A stretch of 64,000 bases of DNA from DASQZK01 sp963809925 (GCA_963809925.1 CAWELH010000004.1:806001-870000); one strand, 5' to 3'. Counted from the first letter of the stretch, positions 9,128-18,971 are shown. Translations and numbers: made by a program. The notes: generated by a model from the letters alone, not told the origin.

Positions 9128-10882
9128 ATGAGAATTATAGGATATTTATTTTGGTTGATGATCCTTGGCATAACCCTGGGAAGCATATCAGGATGCAAAA
9201 AGCAATCTGGTAAGATGGAGGGATGGAATATTCTGTCGTCTGATGTCAACAGTGATCTTGATCTTATCAGAAGGGCTAAGGAGTACAATATCAGTCATTT
9301 ACAGCTTTCACACGATGTGATCCATTTTTTACGCGAACTCAGGGATCCAGCAAAACAGAAACAATGTAATTTACTGATCGACTCCGCCCACAAAGCAGGT
9401 ATAAATGAAGTGGTAATCTGGGATCATTCATTGTATGACATGGAGTACTACCCCGACCGCTTTAAGATTAACGGCAATAAGCATATCAATCTCGATGATC
9501 CGGAATTCTGGTCCTGGCTTAAAATCGATTACCGTCATCTTCTCGATCTGTCTCCAAATCTGAACGGTATTGTTCTGACCTTCATTGAAACCGGTGCCTT
9601 TATTGAAGATCAGTATTCAGAAAAAATGACCAGGAAGGAAGAAAAACTGGCGGCCCTGATTGATACGCTGGCAGGAGTGATTATTAATGAGAGAGGGCTG
9701 AAGTTTTACATCCGGACCTTCATCTACACGCAGGCGGAACTTGAGCCGATCCTGAAATGTATCAAAATGATAAAAAATAAGGATGTTATCGTCATGGTGA
9801 AGGAGACGCCACAGGATTTTTTTCTGACTTTCAGGAATCAAAATTACTTACGCCAGATCCACCGGAAAGTTTTGATAGAATTTGATTGCGGAAATGAATA
9901 CAATGGTCAGAATGTCATTGCGAACACCTTTGTCGGAGAGAAAGCGGCACGATGGCGGTATTATATGAAGCAAGAAAATGTGATCGGATATGTGGCGAGG
10001 ACCAGCCGTATGGGAACAACTTCCATCATTGACGAACCTTCAGAGATCCTGCTGTATACCCTGCACAGGCTTACAGAAGAACCGGGGATATCCGATGATC
10101 AGATTTATGATGAGTTTATCCGTTCCAGATATAATGAACAGGCCCTGCCATATATTAAATCAGCCTTTAAAAAGTCATTCGACATCATCACTTCAACCCT
10201 CTATACCCTGGGTCTGAATACTGCGAAACATTCCTGGCTCGATTTCGATTATATATCCAACTACACCCGGTTTGTACCTGGAAGATGGCTGAAACGCGAG
10301 AAATTCTTCGTGGGTCACAATGTAAACCGGAAATTTCACTATTACACCGATATTGTCGAACATCTTTCTCCGGCAAAATATAAGTCTCCTGAAAGCCGGC
10401 TATTCGAGGAAGACCCCTTTCTGATCAGAAAGAAATGGGTCAGCAACCGGGAATTGATGGACAGTACCTATCTGAGCTATGTCATCACCGAAAAAGATTA
10501 CGGTGTTGAACTTGCTGAAGAGGCATTGCATAATATTGAGCAAACCCGCGACATGATTGATCCGGCCTCATACCGGAAACTTTACGGAACCTATTACAGG
10601 ACATGGCTTACCGCAAAACTTTACAGAGCCAGCGCTAAAATGTATTACGGCAACAGGATCGCTTCACGTGGAGAATCATTCCGGACCGATTACCTGGCTG
10701 CGGTCATCCACGAAGGTATTGATGAGATGCTGGCGACAGTTCCGCTTATTGACCAGTACGATGAAACGTATCCTATCGGAGGCTGGGACTGGAAACAGGA
10801 TGCCGTGATGGCGACGGCATATTATGAAGAGATTCTTAAAACGGACTGGCCGGTGGGGGGAAAGGTTACCGAGAACAGATGA
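9128..10882 (+). CDS. Barrel-type lipoprotein, GH67/GH42-like layout, function unknown
   Basis: 584 residues from the ATG at 9128. An upstream in-frame ATG at 9065 would add 21 residues before the signal sequence, so I reject it. The N-terminus is a lipoprotein signal ending SISGCKK. The body starts with a strand-helix pattern (LIRRAKEYNISHLQLS, AHKAGINEVVIWDHSLYD), then LNGIVLTFIETG, FYIRTFIYTQAELEPI, VIVMVKETPQDFF and VLIEFDCGNEYNG, all typical of a (beta/alpha)8 barrel. A helical C-terminal half follows. The overall layout resembles alpha-glucuronidase-like (GH67) and related proteins, but I see no motif that fixes the family. Glu in TFIETG and in VLIEFD are possible active-site residues. 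It lies between the first beta-helix copy and a convergent gene. Confidence 0.58.
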   Translation: MRIIGYLFWLMILGITLGSISGCKKQSGKMEGWNILSSDVNSDLDLIRRAKEYNISHLQLSHDVIHFLRELRDPAKQKQCNLLIDSAHKAGINEVVIWDHSLYDMEYYPDRFKINGNKHINLDDPEFWSWLKIDYRHLLDLSPNLNGIVLTFIETGAFIEDQYSEKMTRKEEKLAALIDTLAGVIINERGLKFYIRTFIYTQAELEPILKCIKMIKNKDVIVMVKETPQDFFLTFRNQNYLRQIHRKVLIEFDCGNEYNGQNVIANTFVGEKAARWRYYMKQENVIGYVARTSRMGTTSIIDEPSEILLYTLHRLTEEPGISDDQIYDEFIRSRYNEQALPYIKSAFKKSFDIITSTLYTLGLNTAKHSWLDFDYISNYTRFVPGRWLKREKFFVGHNVNRKFHYYTDIVEHLSPAKYKSPESRLFEEDPFLIRKKWVSNRELMDSTYLSYVITEKDYGVELAEEALHNIEQTRDMIDPASYRKLYGTYYRTWLTAKLYRASAKMYYGNRIASRGESFRTDYLAAVIHEGIDEMLATVPLIDQYDETYPIGGWDWKQDAVMATAYYEEILKTDWPVGGKVTENR

Positions 10883-10990
10883 TCATTCAGGCCTTCGTGC
10901 GATGATGTAGAATTTCCCTCATTTCACTGAAAAATAGTATTCGCAGCCATTCCAGACATAATCCGGGTTACATTATTTTTTCCGGCATCG

Positions 10991-13075
10991 TCATTTCAGA
11001 TCAAGAACGACGACTTCATAAACCTGTATAACGGGCATCCTCAGTTGGGTTATCCCATTTTTTTCGGTGAAGGGGATGGTGATTTTATCCTTTCTGTCCG
11101 GGGAAACGGCCCATGCATCTTTGATCCTTCCCAGGTAGCTCAGGGTGACGCCGCTGCAGGGATTTTGAGTGTAGTTATTCAGATGGATAATGTCGCGGTT
11201 AAGCTTTGTATCATGATCGTGTGAAACGCCAATCCATTCCGGTGCCGTTACCTCCAGGGGGAGTTGACTGCCGGCGGCCCAGAATACTGCCGCCTCAAGT
11301 TCACTTGCATTTTCGGGCATCCTCCAAACCGATTCAAAGCCAAGTTTTGTTTCGCCTTCGTTTTGTACCAGCTCAGGAATGTAGATAACGTTTCCCTTGC
11401 CATACACGAATGAAACCGATTGACTGCCTGACAGGATCGATTTATTCCCACCGATGCCCGGGCCTTCCATGTACATGACATCAGGAATACTGTGTTGCCG
11501 CAGTCTCCGCCAGTCGTCATATTTACCGGTATTGCCTGTGAGGACAAGTCCGCCGCCATTCTTCACAAACTGTTCAATAGCCTCTGCCACAGAGTCACTC
11601 AGGCTTTCCTGGTCGGCCAGGATAAGCACATCGTACTTGTCAAGGTGACCGCTCTGCTGATCGAAGATGATGTCAAACGGGATATGACGTTGTTGAAGGA
11701 CCTGTTCAGCCATGTTGACCGCCATTTGTGTATCGTAGTTATTAAATGCCATTGAAGGGTAGCTCCTCAGTACGGCCACTTTTTCGGCACCCTGCATTCC
11801 GGTATAAAGTTCTTTATGGGAAAGCCAGAAATCAAGATACCTCTTCCCCGTTCCGGATGGGATGTTGTGACCCAGGGAACCGATGGTTCTGTTCAGGGCC
11901 AGGTTTTCCGCGAAGTCATTGGCTGTCCGGTTACCTGTCATAATAAAATTATGCATTGTCCTTCCAAGTTTGTAATGCCTGAATTTACCAATGGCGACAC
12001 CATTTTCCCATCGGGGATAATTTGCGTCTTCGGTCCAGATCACGTTGGTATATTGCATCAGATCCGGGTGGTTTATTCCGGCTTCCCAGGCTCTGTTGCT
12101 TCCAACCAGACCATGCGGGTTCACCTCGATCACCACTTCCTTGTTCATCGCCCTTACGAAGCGTGCACATTCTGCCAGCCTAGAGGTGAAGGTATGACAC
12201 CGAAAACCGATCCATTCCTGGACGACTGGGTCGTTTATGGTCTGCACTTTTTCAGCTGGGTTCTCATCATTCCACATTGGAGGGATTACGTAGGAAAGAT
12301 CGGTAAAACCGAAACGCTGCAGGCGTTCTTCAGGGGAATACCTGTCTTCCAGGTATTTTCTGAACGCCTTTATTGTGACCGGGTTAAAGTCAGCCGCAGG
12401 CGGGTAATTATAATCAAAATTATCGAAATGTATAAAGTCGGTTTTTACGGTTTCCACAACATAACGCAGTATCTTCTCCTTGAAATAATTCATATAGCCG
12501 TCATGATTGAAACACGGCCTGAAACGGAAGGATTGCTGATAACTGTAGGTCAGCATCAGGGGTTTACCGTTCTCATCAATCTGGTACCACATATCAGATT
12601 TTGCTTCCGGCACTTCTGTGAAAAATGTTTCATAGGCCATGGTGTTCCATTGTACGTAAGTGTCGACTTTTAAACCGTATTTATGTGCAATGGCGGCCGC
12701 CCTGGCTACTTTGTCCATATTCTCCTTTTCGGCAGCAAATCCGAAGCCCTTGTAACAACTGACATGGTATACCGAAACCCCTGATTCAGCCAGGGCTTTA
12801 ATAAATTCTTCCGTCATTTCGTATTCATACCTGTCCTTCTGCAACTGGTTGAAGGTGGGATTGTTCCGCCTCACCTGAAAAATCCAGGGTTCATGCGTCG
12901 TTCCCGCGTCAGAGAAACCATTCCGGATCCATGCCGGCGTATACCGGGCAGGATCACCGAGGGTGTCGGTACCGGTTGTTCCGGAAGCGATTATATTAGC
13001 CTGGACCAGAAAGAAGAATCCGGAGAGCATCAGCCAATACAACGGCAAACGCGTGTTTTGAGATAATTTTTTCAT
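10991..13075 (-). CDS. Secreted GH42/GH29-like barrel with C-terminal glutamine-amidotransferase-like domain
   Basis: 694 residues. I start at the ATG complement at 13073-13075 (MKKLSQN), directly before a signal peptide; the longer frame to 13201 has a low-complexity leader that overlaps repeat DNA. The first about 430 residues form a barrel with VYHVSCYKGFGF, TDFIHFDNFDYNYP, EVVIEVNPHGL and VIWTEDANYPRW strands, similar in layout to GH42/GH29-type enzymes. Residues about 490-590 (YDVLILADQESL, FVKNGGGLVLTGNTG) match the trimerisation/GATase-like domain found after the barrel in GH42 beta-galactosidases. A beta-sandwich tail ends the protein. The specific activity is not assigned. It is the last gene of a three-gene minus-strand group with two esterase-like genes. 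Confidence 0.62.
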   Translation of the reverse strand: MKKLSQNTRLPLYWLMLSGFFFLVQANIIASGTTGTDTLGDPARYTPAWIRNGFSDAGTTHEPWIFQVRRNNPTFNQLQKDRYEYEMTEEFIKALAESGVSVYHVSCYKGFGFAAEKENMDKVARAAAIAHKYGLKVDTYVQWNTMAYETFFTEVPEAKSDMWYQIDENGKPLMLTYSYQQSFRFRPCFNHDGYMNYFKEKILRYVVETVKTDFIHFDNFDYNYPPAADFNPVTIKAFRKYLEDRYSPEERLQRFGFTDLSYVIPPMWNDENPAEKVQTINDPVVQEWIGFRCHTFTSRLAECARFVRAMNKEVVIEVNPHGLVGSNRAWEAGINHPDLMQYTNVIWTEDANYPRWENGVAIGKFRHYKLGRTMHNFIMTGNRTANDFAENLALNRTIGSLGHNIPSGTGKRYLDFWLSHKELYTGMQGAEKVAVLRSYPSMAFNNYDTQMAVNMAEQVLQQRHIPFDIIFDQQSGHLDKYDVLILADQESLSDSVAEAIEQFVKNGGGLVLTGNTGKYDDWRRLRQHSIPDVMYMEGPGIGGNKSILSGSQSVSFVYGKGNVIYIPELVQNEGETKLGFESVWRMPENASELEAAVFWAAGSQLPLEVTAPEWIGVSHDHDTKLNRDIIHLNNYTQNPCSGVTLSYLGRIKDAWAVSPDRKDKITIPFTEKNGITQLRMPVIQVYEVVVLDLK

Positions 13076-13076
13076 A

Positions 13077-13260
13077 CACTGGAATTTGTTGCGTTTTGGT
13101 GAATTGAAGAGTGATTTGAAGAAACTCATCCGATCCATGGGCAAAACCATGGCTATTGTTGGTGAATGCCTCCGGCATGGAAGAAGTCGCCTCATCACCA
13201 CATCACCATATCACCACATCACTCCATCACCTCATCACTCCATAACTCCCTAACTCCCCC
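13077..13260. repeat. Intergenic mosaic repeat, copy 1 (with ATCACC-rich tract)
   Basis: Between two minus-strand genes. From left to right it holds GCGTTTTGGTGAATTGA (about 13091-13107), a block with ACCATGGCTATTG and AATGCCTCCGGCATGG (about 13131-13180), and a degenerate tandem tract of TCACC/TCACT units that turns into AACTCCCTAACTCC (about 13190-13260). The tract ends exactly at the stop codon of the gene at 13261-15321. The same blocks in the same arrangement recur at 46862-47237. No open frame of significance is present. Confidence 0.7.
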
Positions 13261-15321
13261 TCACAGCCTCTCCACATACGAAATATCATCCCTCTTAAGT
13301 TTTTTAAGTACGTTGGCAGACCATTCGTAACTCGCCGGGACATCACCGATAAACTCAGTACGTGTTGGGCTGACGAGAGCCGGGAGTTCATTAAGATCGG
13401 TTGCGCGTAAACAGTTGAGCATTTCAATAGCCGGACCTTTTCCGTCCTCGTTGCTTGCGATATCCTGCGAAGGAGGAGGATTTTTCAGGTACAACTGCTC
13501 AATTTTCCCATCCATCAGGGCTGCATACATGGCAACCACGGTCATTTCGTCGCGGGCAGCGATGCTGATACTGTCGGGATCAACACCCTGCAGGTTCCGG
13601 CAGAATTCAAGGCAGCGGAGCAGGTCATAAACCTGCATGGAAGCAATGGTTCGTCCGGTCCAGGCTGCGGCCCTTCGGATATGCCATTGCAATGCCGGAT
13701 CCCAGCCGGATTCCCCAATTCCTCTGACTTCCAGATATGCTATATTCCATTCGCGGCTGTGGCGTGAAACAAAACTTTCAGGTCCCCACCTCTCTTCGTT
13801 GTATTTATTCAGAACAATCACCAGAGGTTTCCTCTCGGTGGTGTCCTTATTCCAGTGAAAGTCGACTTTTAAGCGCCAGCCCTTCTCCGGAACAAAGCTG
13901 TAGATTTTCCAGCCGAACTTACCGCCATCAGCTGAACGGAATTCCATCCTGGGGTCTAATGATACCGCCTCTTTGGGAAACGCACCGAATGTCTTTTCTG
14001 ACAGGAATGCTTTAACTTTGTCACGGTACGCAACCAGGTCCTGTCCGGTATTGATTACGGGAACGGTGTGAAGATGTACAAATGAGTCCTGGATCTTCAG
14101 GGTGCGGTCAGCGGCAGGTGGTCCGTCAGTATACACATTCAGTTCATCTGCCGGCAGGAGATCATTCTGTGATGTATCGATATCACCGGCTTCTTCGGGA
14201 GAAACGTCTTTCCCCATAAGCTGCTTTAGAAAAAATGAATGGATCCCCGATCTGGATAACCTGTGATAGGAATGCCCGCCCGGTGTTTCAATGAATCCGA
14301 TATTGTCTGTCTCACCGTACATATCATACACCTCTTTTATGTCGGAATACAAGCGGCGGACCGATTCAATGGTATTGAGTCCGTCACGGTCAGCCTGGCA
14401 TATCAGTAAAGGTCTGGGGGCGATCAGGGCACCGATATTCTGGAAATCGATCTGATAGGTATTGATGGGCATCATACAGTCGCAATGTCCGTCAATGGTT
14501 CTTGTCCCGATTTGTGCCTCAAGTGTACTGGCGCCGCATACGGGAGCTACTGCTTTAACCCTGGGGTCGGCTGCTGCAATGTACCAGCTTTGCGAACCGC
14601 CTCCCGAAATTCCGGTAACCCCCAGTTTTTCAGGATCCACCTCCGGTCGTGCAGCGAGCAGGTCGAGACCGCGGATGGCGTTCCACAATTCGACGCCCGC
14701 CGGGTCATAGCCCCGGCTGTACCAGTTAAACCATCCTCTTGCATATTCGCCCCAGTGCTCTCCCTTCACTTCTCCCATCTGGATTGTTTCAATGATCAGA
14801 CAAACAAAGCCGAGTTGGGCAAATTTGGCAGGGAAAGGCTGATAGTGTACCTGCTGAGTGGGGGAGTGTCCGCAAACATAGAGAATGGCGGCTACCGGCT
14901 GTTTAATATTGTCAGGGACATATAGGTTTGCCGGAACATACAGGCCGGGCAGAGACTCATAGTAGAGTTTTTCAATGCGATAGCCGTCCCTCTGAATGGT
15001 ACCGGTCACCTTTACGTTAAGGTCTGTCCGCTCCTTTCCGATATAATCCTGAATGCCCATCATTTCGGTAAATTCGTTGTACCGGGCAGTTCTGTCCTTT
15101 TTCCAGGCATCAAGGTCAGTTATAGATTTCAGGGAGTTATCGGTAATATCCTTTGCGGCATTTGAAAGATATGCCCGGATGTTGTTCACCGGGAGACATT
15201 CCTGTTTTTCGCTGACTTTCTCTGGCATACTGGTGCATCCGGCAAGGAACAATGCCATAGCCATGCATGCATTGATCAGTAATGCTCTTTCCTTTACATG
15301 AAATAATAACCGTGTTTTCAT
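13261..15321 (-). CDS. Lipoprotein esterase, alpha/beta-hydrolase (acetylxylan-esterase-like)
   Basis: 686 residues, lipobox at FLAGCTS (Cys29). The first catalytic domain shows the strand YVPANLYVP, the lid entry ILYVCGHSP and the nucleophile elbow G-I-S-G-G-G (Ser239); a later Asp in LLICQADRDG and His in GGHSYHRL complete a likely triad. This is the layout of CE7/CE15-like acetyl esterases and dipeptidyl-peptidase-related hydrolases. Residues beyond about 420 form a second, weaker alpha/beta-hydrolase-like half (PLVIVLNKYNEERWG, NIAYLEVRGIGESGW). It probably removes acyl groups from plant or other polysaccharides at the cell surface or periplasm. The next gene downstream begins after the repeat at 13077-13260. 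Confidence 0.75.
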   Translation of the reverse strand: MKTRLLFHVKERALLINACMAMALFLAGCTSMPEKVSEKQECLPVNNIRAYLSNAAKDITDNSLKSITDLDAWKKDRTARYNEFTEMMGIQDYIGKERTDLNVKVTGTIQRDGYRIEKLYYESLPGLYVPANLYVPDNIKQPVAAILYVCGHSPTQQVHYQPFPAKFAQLGFVCLIIETIQMGEVKGEHWGEYARGWFNWYSRGYDPAGVELWNAIRGLDLLAARPEVDPEKLGVTGISGGGSQSWYIAAADPRVKAVAPVCGASTLEAQIGTRTIDGHCDCMMPINTYQIDFQNIGALIAPRPLLICQADRDGLNTIESVRRLYSDIKEVYDMYGETDNIGFIETPGGHSYHRLSRSGIHSFFLKQLMGKDVSPEEAGDIDTSQNDLLPADELNVYTDGPPAADRTLKIQDSFVHLHTVPVINTGQDLVAYRDKVKAFLSEKTFGAFPKEAVSLDPRMEFRSADGGKFGWKIYSFVPEKGWRLKVDFHWNKDTTERKPLVIVLNKYNEERWGPESFVSRHSREWNIAYLEVRGIGESGWDPALQWHIRRAAAWTGRTIASMQVYDLLRCLEFCRNLQGVDPDSISIAARDEMTVVAMYAALMDGKIEQLYLKNPPPSQDIASNEDGKGPAIEMLNCLRATDLNELPALVSPTRTEFIGDVPASYEWSANVLKKLKRDDISYVERL

Positions 15322-15382
15322 AGTGTTTTTTATGAGATATGCTGTGACTAATCTTCTCTAACAAAGACAGTGCACTCTTGTT

Positions 15383-16420
15383 TTAAAGAAACTTTTTCAT
15401 CCAGTCGTAATGACGTTGCTCGGCTACCGGTGTGGGGGAATGACCGGTACCGTGATTGTACAGTGCCAGTCGCTCGGGATCTGTCCCATACAGGCTGTAT
15501 ATCGGTCTGACGGCATCGATATATGGCTGGCTTTTTTCGCCGTCGGCATCGTCCCCTCCGATCAATAGAAAAGGTTTAGGTGCTGAGAGGGACAATATTT
15601 CATGCTGCTGATGACCGAAGCTGTGAATATCCTCGCCGAGATACCAGATCGCATCCCAGTTTGAAAAGTCGATTCCAACACCTCCCTCATTACTGACAAT
15701 CACCTTTACCCTGTCGTCAAAACCGCCGAGGTAGAGCACTTCCTTAGCACCAAGAGAATGTCCGGTGGCCCCGATCCTGTCGGGATCTGTTTCTTTCTGG
15801 CTCAGTAATACATCGACGGCCCGCTGGGCGTCAAATAACATTTTTGCCATGCCTTTTGATCCGGGATGACGTTCCTGAAACCTTAAGGTAACCTGCTCAT
15901 AGGTGAGTTCGCCTTTATTATGCCAAAGAAAACACTGCGGACAAAATACGATATAGCCTTGTTGTGCAAGTTTGAATCCGAAAGGCAGGATCCGGCCCTT
16001 TTCCACTCCGGCAATATACACCATCTGGTTGTCGCTCGTAGAATGCATGGCAACGATGCCAGGTATTTTCCCTATTATTTTTTCCGGTTTAAGAAGATAT
16101 CCGATATCTGTGATCCCGGCTTCCCCCTCGTATTCAACAAACTGACGTATGACGCCGTCAACATGTTCCTCTTTTAGTACTTTAAGCACCGGTTTTTTCG
16201 GATTAGGTTTCAATACCCCCAGATAGTCTGCCCAGCGGTTTTTAATGATTTCCCGCTGTTTTTTCCATTCTGCCAGTGTTTTTATCGGCCGTCCTTCTGC
16301 ACTGGTAAGCAGCGGATCCAGGCCATCACCTCCCTGCAACTGGAGGGCATCAGCCCGTCCCTTGATCCCGAATCCCACCAATGCCACTGACGCTGTGCTT
16401 ACGAATGTTCTCCTTTTCAT
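15383..16420 (-). CDS. Secreted alpha/beta hydrolase (dienelactone-hydrolase/acetyl-esterase type)
   Basis: 345 residues. The N-terminus MKRRTFVSTASVALVGFG has a twin-arginine-like start and a hydrophobic core, so export is likely. The nucleophile elbow is G-H-S-L-G (Ser222), with an Asp in FLLIGGDDADGE and a His in NHGTGHSPTP near the end. An oxyanion-type region is IPGIVAMHSTSD. Such proteins deacylate sugars or small esters. The 61-bp gap to the esterase at 13261-15321 indicates co-transcription; the gene is divergent from the second beta-helix copy at 16627. Confidence 0.75.
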   Translation of the reverse strand: MKRRTFVSTASVALVGFGIKGRADALQLQGGDGLDPLLTSAEGRPIKTLAEWKKQREIIKNRWADYLGVLKPNPKKPVLKVLKEEHVDGVIRQFVEYEGEAGITDIGYLLKPEKIIGKIPGIVAMHSTSDNQMVYIAGVEKGRILPFGFKLAQQGYIVFCPQCFLWHNKGELTYEQVTLRFQERHPGSKGMAKMLFDAQRAVDVLLSQKETDPDRIGATGHSLGAKEVLYLGGFDDRVKVIVSNEGGVGIDFSNWDAIWYLGEDIHSFGHQQHEILSLSAPKPFLLIGGDDADGEKSQPYIDAVRPIYSLYGTDPERLALYNHGTGHSPTPVAEQRHYDWMKKFL

Positions 16421-16626
16421 TTTGTGTTCTGTTTGGTAGGTACTTTCATCCTGAATGCCGGATTGGGAAATTATGAAAAAATGGAATGTCTTTCAAGACT
16501 ATTGGTAACTATTTCATTTTTTTCATGGGCATAATTAAGTATTTTTACATGTCTTTATACTTTTTTTATTGAGATAATACCGGATCATCCAGGTACTTCA
16601 TATGCACTTCCGAAAAAAATTTCATC

Positions 16627-18840
16627 ATGAACGCTTCAAACCGTTTTCATATTTTGGTATTAATAGTACTGTTCGCATTGGCTGAACAGGGAGTAATTGC
16701 ACAATATCAGCCTTCCGCACATAAAAATCTCCCTGTTGGAGTGATCCCCGTAAGCAGCCCGGGAAATTACGGGGTACCGGGAACCACCTACATGCTCACC
16801 CGGGACATCAGTTCCCCACAGACAGCCATTTTTCTTGGTAAAAATGTAACACTCGACCTGAACGGTTACACCATCACCTTCGCTGACGGAGATTACGACC
16901 ATGTACCAAATTATGGTTTTGAGGAAGGTGTGGATGGCTGGGATCTTTCAAAGGCCCCCGGTGCAAGCATTCGCAGCACCAAAGATCATGCTTTTATCGG
17001 TGAAAAGCTGATGAGCCTTAAGGCTGGCGATGAAATAGTTTCGGGCCCTGTCAACCTTCCGGTACCAGACAGATCCTATTATGCCATGTGTGGTTTGACC
17101 GGTAACTACTATAACGAAATGGGGGGTGATTTGAGTAAGGATATGAGAGTGAGCATTTTTGTTGAGGATGAACACGGGAAGGAGGTGCGCTGTACCACTA
17201 CGTACGGTGACACGACAATGCAGACCTGTCCTGTTATGAACCGCTCTGCCCGGCTTGGCGGCGGTTTCATTGTTGCGCATTTGAACGGCCTGCCTGCCGG
17301 GAAATACAGGATAAGAATTAAAGCCGAAAATGACTGTCTTGTCGATCAGGTAGATATCCGCCCGGCCATGGATGTTGGGATCGGCATCGTTGACAGGACA
17401 CATCCGTATGGAAGTTACGATCATCTTTACAACATCGTTCACAGCGCATTTTTCGATTACACTTCCGACGTCAGCAATGGAAAGCCGGATGAAGGTATTC
17501 CGGTAGCTGAAGGTGCAGGTACAATCGTGATTAAAAACGGCATCATCAGGAATGGCACTGTGGGGGTTATGTCATGGGGCATTCAGTCTACGGCTGAGGA
17601 TGCAGGCATCATTCTTGACAACATAAGGATCATTACTTCCGGCATTAACACAACAGCCGTGGATGTTCCGCAGGCAACCATCACCAACTGCAGGTTCGAT
17701 GTTACGAATCCGTTTATCATCAACAGGCACGGGTCGCAGTTTTATGCTGTAGACCTGCGCGGTGAAAAACCATCGGAGGTATCTTTCTCTGAATTCTATG
17801 GTGCGCAGGGTTGTCTTGTTTCCAAAGGACTGAATTCGAAGATCTATCATAACCATTTTGTCAACAGGCAGACGGTTACAAACCATTATAGTGTAATGGC
17901 CATGGGTGACGGATCAAGTATCTTTGAAAACCGTTTTGAACCGGAGATCGGATCAGGCCTCGAAATCTTCAGGCATAAGAACATTCTGATTTTTAATAAT
18001 GTCTTTGTCATCAATGCGGCACCGCCCAGCTGCGAATATCACGAGCATTACAGCACCAACGCCATCCGAATTGCCGACTATGGTGCCGAATTGGGGTCTC
18101 CCACAGGTAGTTACGGTAATATGGTATTTAATAATAAGTTTTATATCACGGGTAAAAAGTATCATGAGTACCCGAATTTTATACCCATGGCCTCCGCCTT
18201 TTTCTTCAGTGCCAGTGCAGGAGATAATGAAGTATTCGGCAATCTGATCATGGTAAACCAGGAGGATCCCGGGACCGATGCCGAAGCCTTTGGTTTTTAT
18301 ATTGGTAATGCCCGTGGGGGAAAACTTTATAATAACAGGATCATTTCTAATGTCACTCCGATTTGGGTGGGAAGCAGCTACGGAAGGGCTACACGTACCG
18401 TTCTTTCACGGAATATCATAGAAAAGGCACCGGGCGCTCCCTCCGGTCAGCTTCCTATACGGATGGGTTCGTATGAGCAACCTACCTACCTGTCAGATCA
18501 TGTTGAATTCCGGTCAAATGAGTTTACCGGCTGGGACTTTGCCGTCGACGCCACTGATCAGGAAAACAGCTATTATCTGTATAATACGCTTACTATCACA
18601 GTTATGGATAAAGATGGAAAGCCCGCTGAGAATGCGGAGGTAAGCGTATCGGATTCCGGAAGAAAAAACGTGAAAAAGGTAAAAACCGACACTTCAGGTA
18701 AGGTTACCATGGAGTTGGCTGATCGCTTCGTTGAAGGGAAAAAGGTTACGATGTATTCACCCTACATGATTGTTTCCGGAAAATCGAAACAGGAGGTTCA
18801 GCTTAGCAGTAACAGGGAAGTAATTCTCCGGTTGAAATAA
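16627..18840 (+). CDS. Large secreted right-handed beta-helix protein with inserted CBM-like domain (copy 2)
   Basis: 737 residues, cleavable signal peptide. It is collinear with the protein at 6742-8931: first rung FLGKNVTLDLNGYTITFADG, insert starting NYGFEEGVDGWD, the invariant LNGLPAGKYRIRIKAE and DIRPAMDVGIGIV blocks, then helix turns with NRQTVTNHYSVMAMGD and NAIRIADYGAE, and the same C-terminal Ig-like domain (VMDKDGKPAENAEV). Long identical stretches show a duplication, but the copies have diverged enough (for example a longer insert at about residue 165) to act on different linkages. The conserved aromatic, Asp and His residues on the helix face are the place to look for an active site. 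Lyase, epimerase or pure binding roles are all possible. Confidence 0.72.
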   Translation: MNASNRFHILVLIVLFALAEQGVIAQYQPSAHKNLPVGVIPVSSPGNYGVPGTTYMLTRDISSPQTAIFLGKNVTLDLNGYTITFADGDYDHVPNYGFEEGVDGWDLSKAPGASIRSTKDHAFIGEKLMSLKAGDEIVSGPVNLPVPDRSYYAMCGLTGNYYNEMGGDLSKDMRVSIFVEDEHGKEVRCTTTYGDTTMQTCPVMNRSARLGGGFIVAHLNGLPAGKYRIRIKAENDCLVDQVDIRPAMDVGIGIVDRTHPYGSYDHLYNIVHSAFFDYTSDVSNGKPDEGIPVAEGAGTIVIKNGIIRNGTVGVMSWGIQSTAEDAGIILDNIRIITSGINTTAVDVPQATITNCRFDVTNPFIINRHGSQFYAVDLRGEKPSEVSFSEFYGAQGCLVSKGLNSKIYHNHFVNRQTVTNHYSVMAMGDGSSIFENRFEPEIGSGLEIFRHKNILIFNNVFVINAAPPSCEYHEHYSTNAIRIADYGAELGSPTGSYGNMVFNNKFYITGKKYHEYPNFIPMASAFFFSASAGDNEVFGNLIMVNQEDPGTDAEAFGFYIGNARGGKLYNNRIISNVTPIWVGSSYGRATRTVLSRNIIEKAPGAPSGQLPIRMGSYEQPTYLSDHVEFRSNEFTGWDFAVDATDQENSYYLYNTLTITVMDKDGKPAENAEVSVSDSGRKNVKKVKTDTSGKVTMELADRFVEGKKVTMYSPYMIVSGKSKQEVQLSSNREVILRLK

Positions 18841-18971
18841 TAGTTCACTGATCTATTTCATTGATTATTTGTTATTGAACAAGAAGGCAGACAAGGGTAC
18901 TACTTTGAAATGTTCAAACCTTACCAGTATAAAACTTGAACGAGAATATTCTAATAAATGAAACTAACAGT

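Noticed and set aside
11816..12673. Long open frame on the plus strand (285 codons)
   Set aside because: It is antisense to the well-supported barrel gene on the minus strand; its residues (many Ile/His/Cys runs) show no domain pattern.
13190..13260. ATCACC-rich tract as a CRISPR array
   Set aside because: Units are 6-9 bp and directly adjacent, without unique spacers; no cas gene is near.
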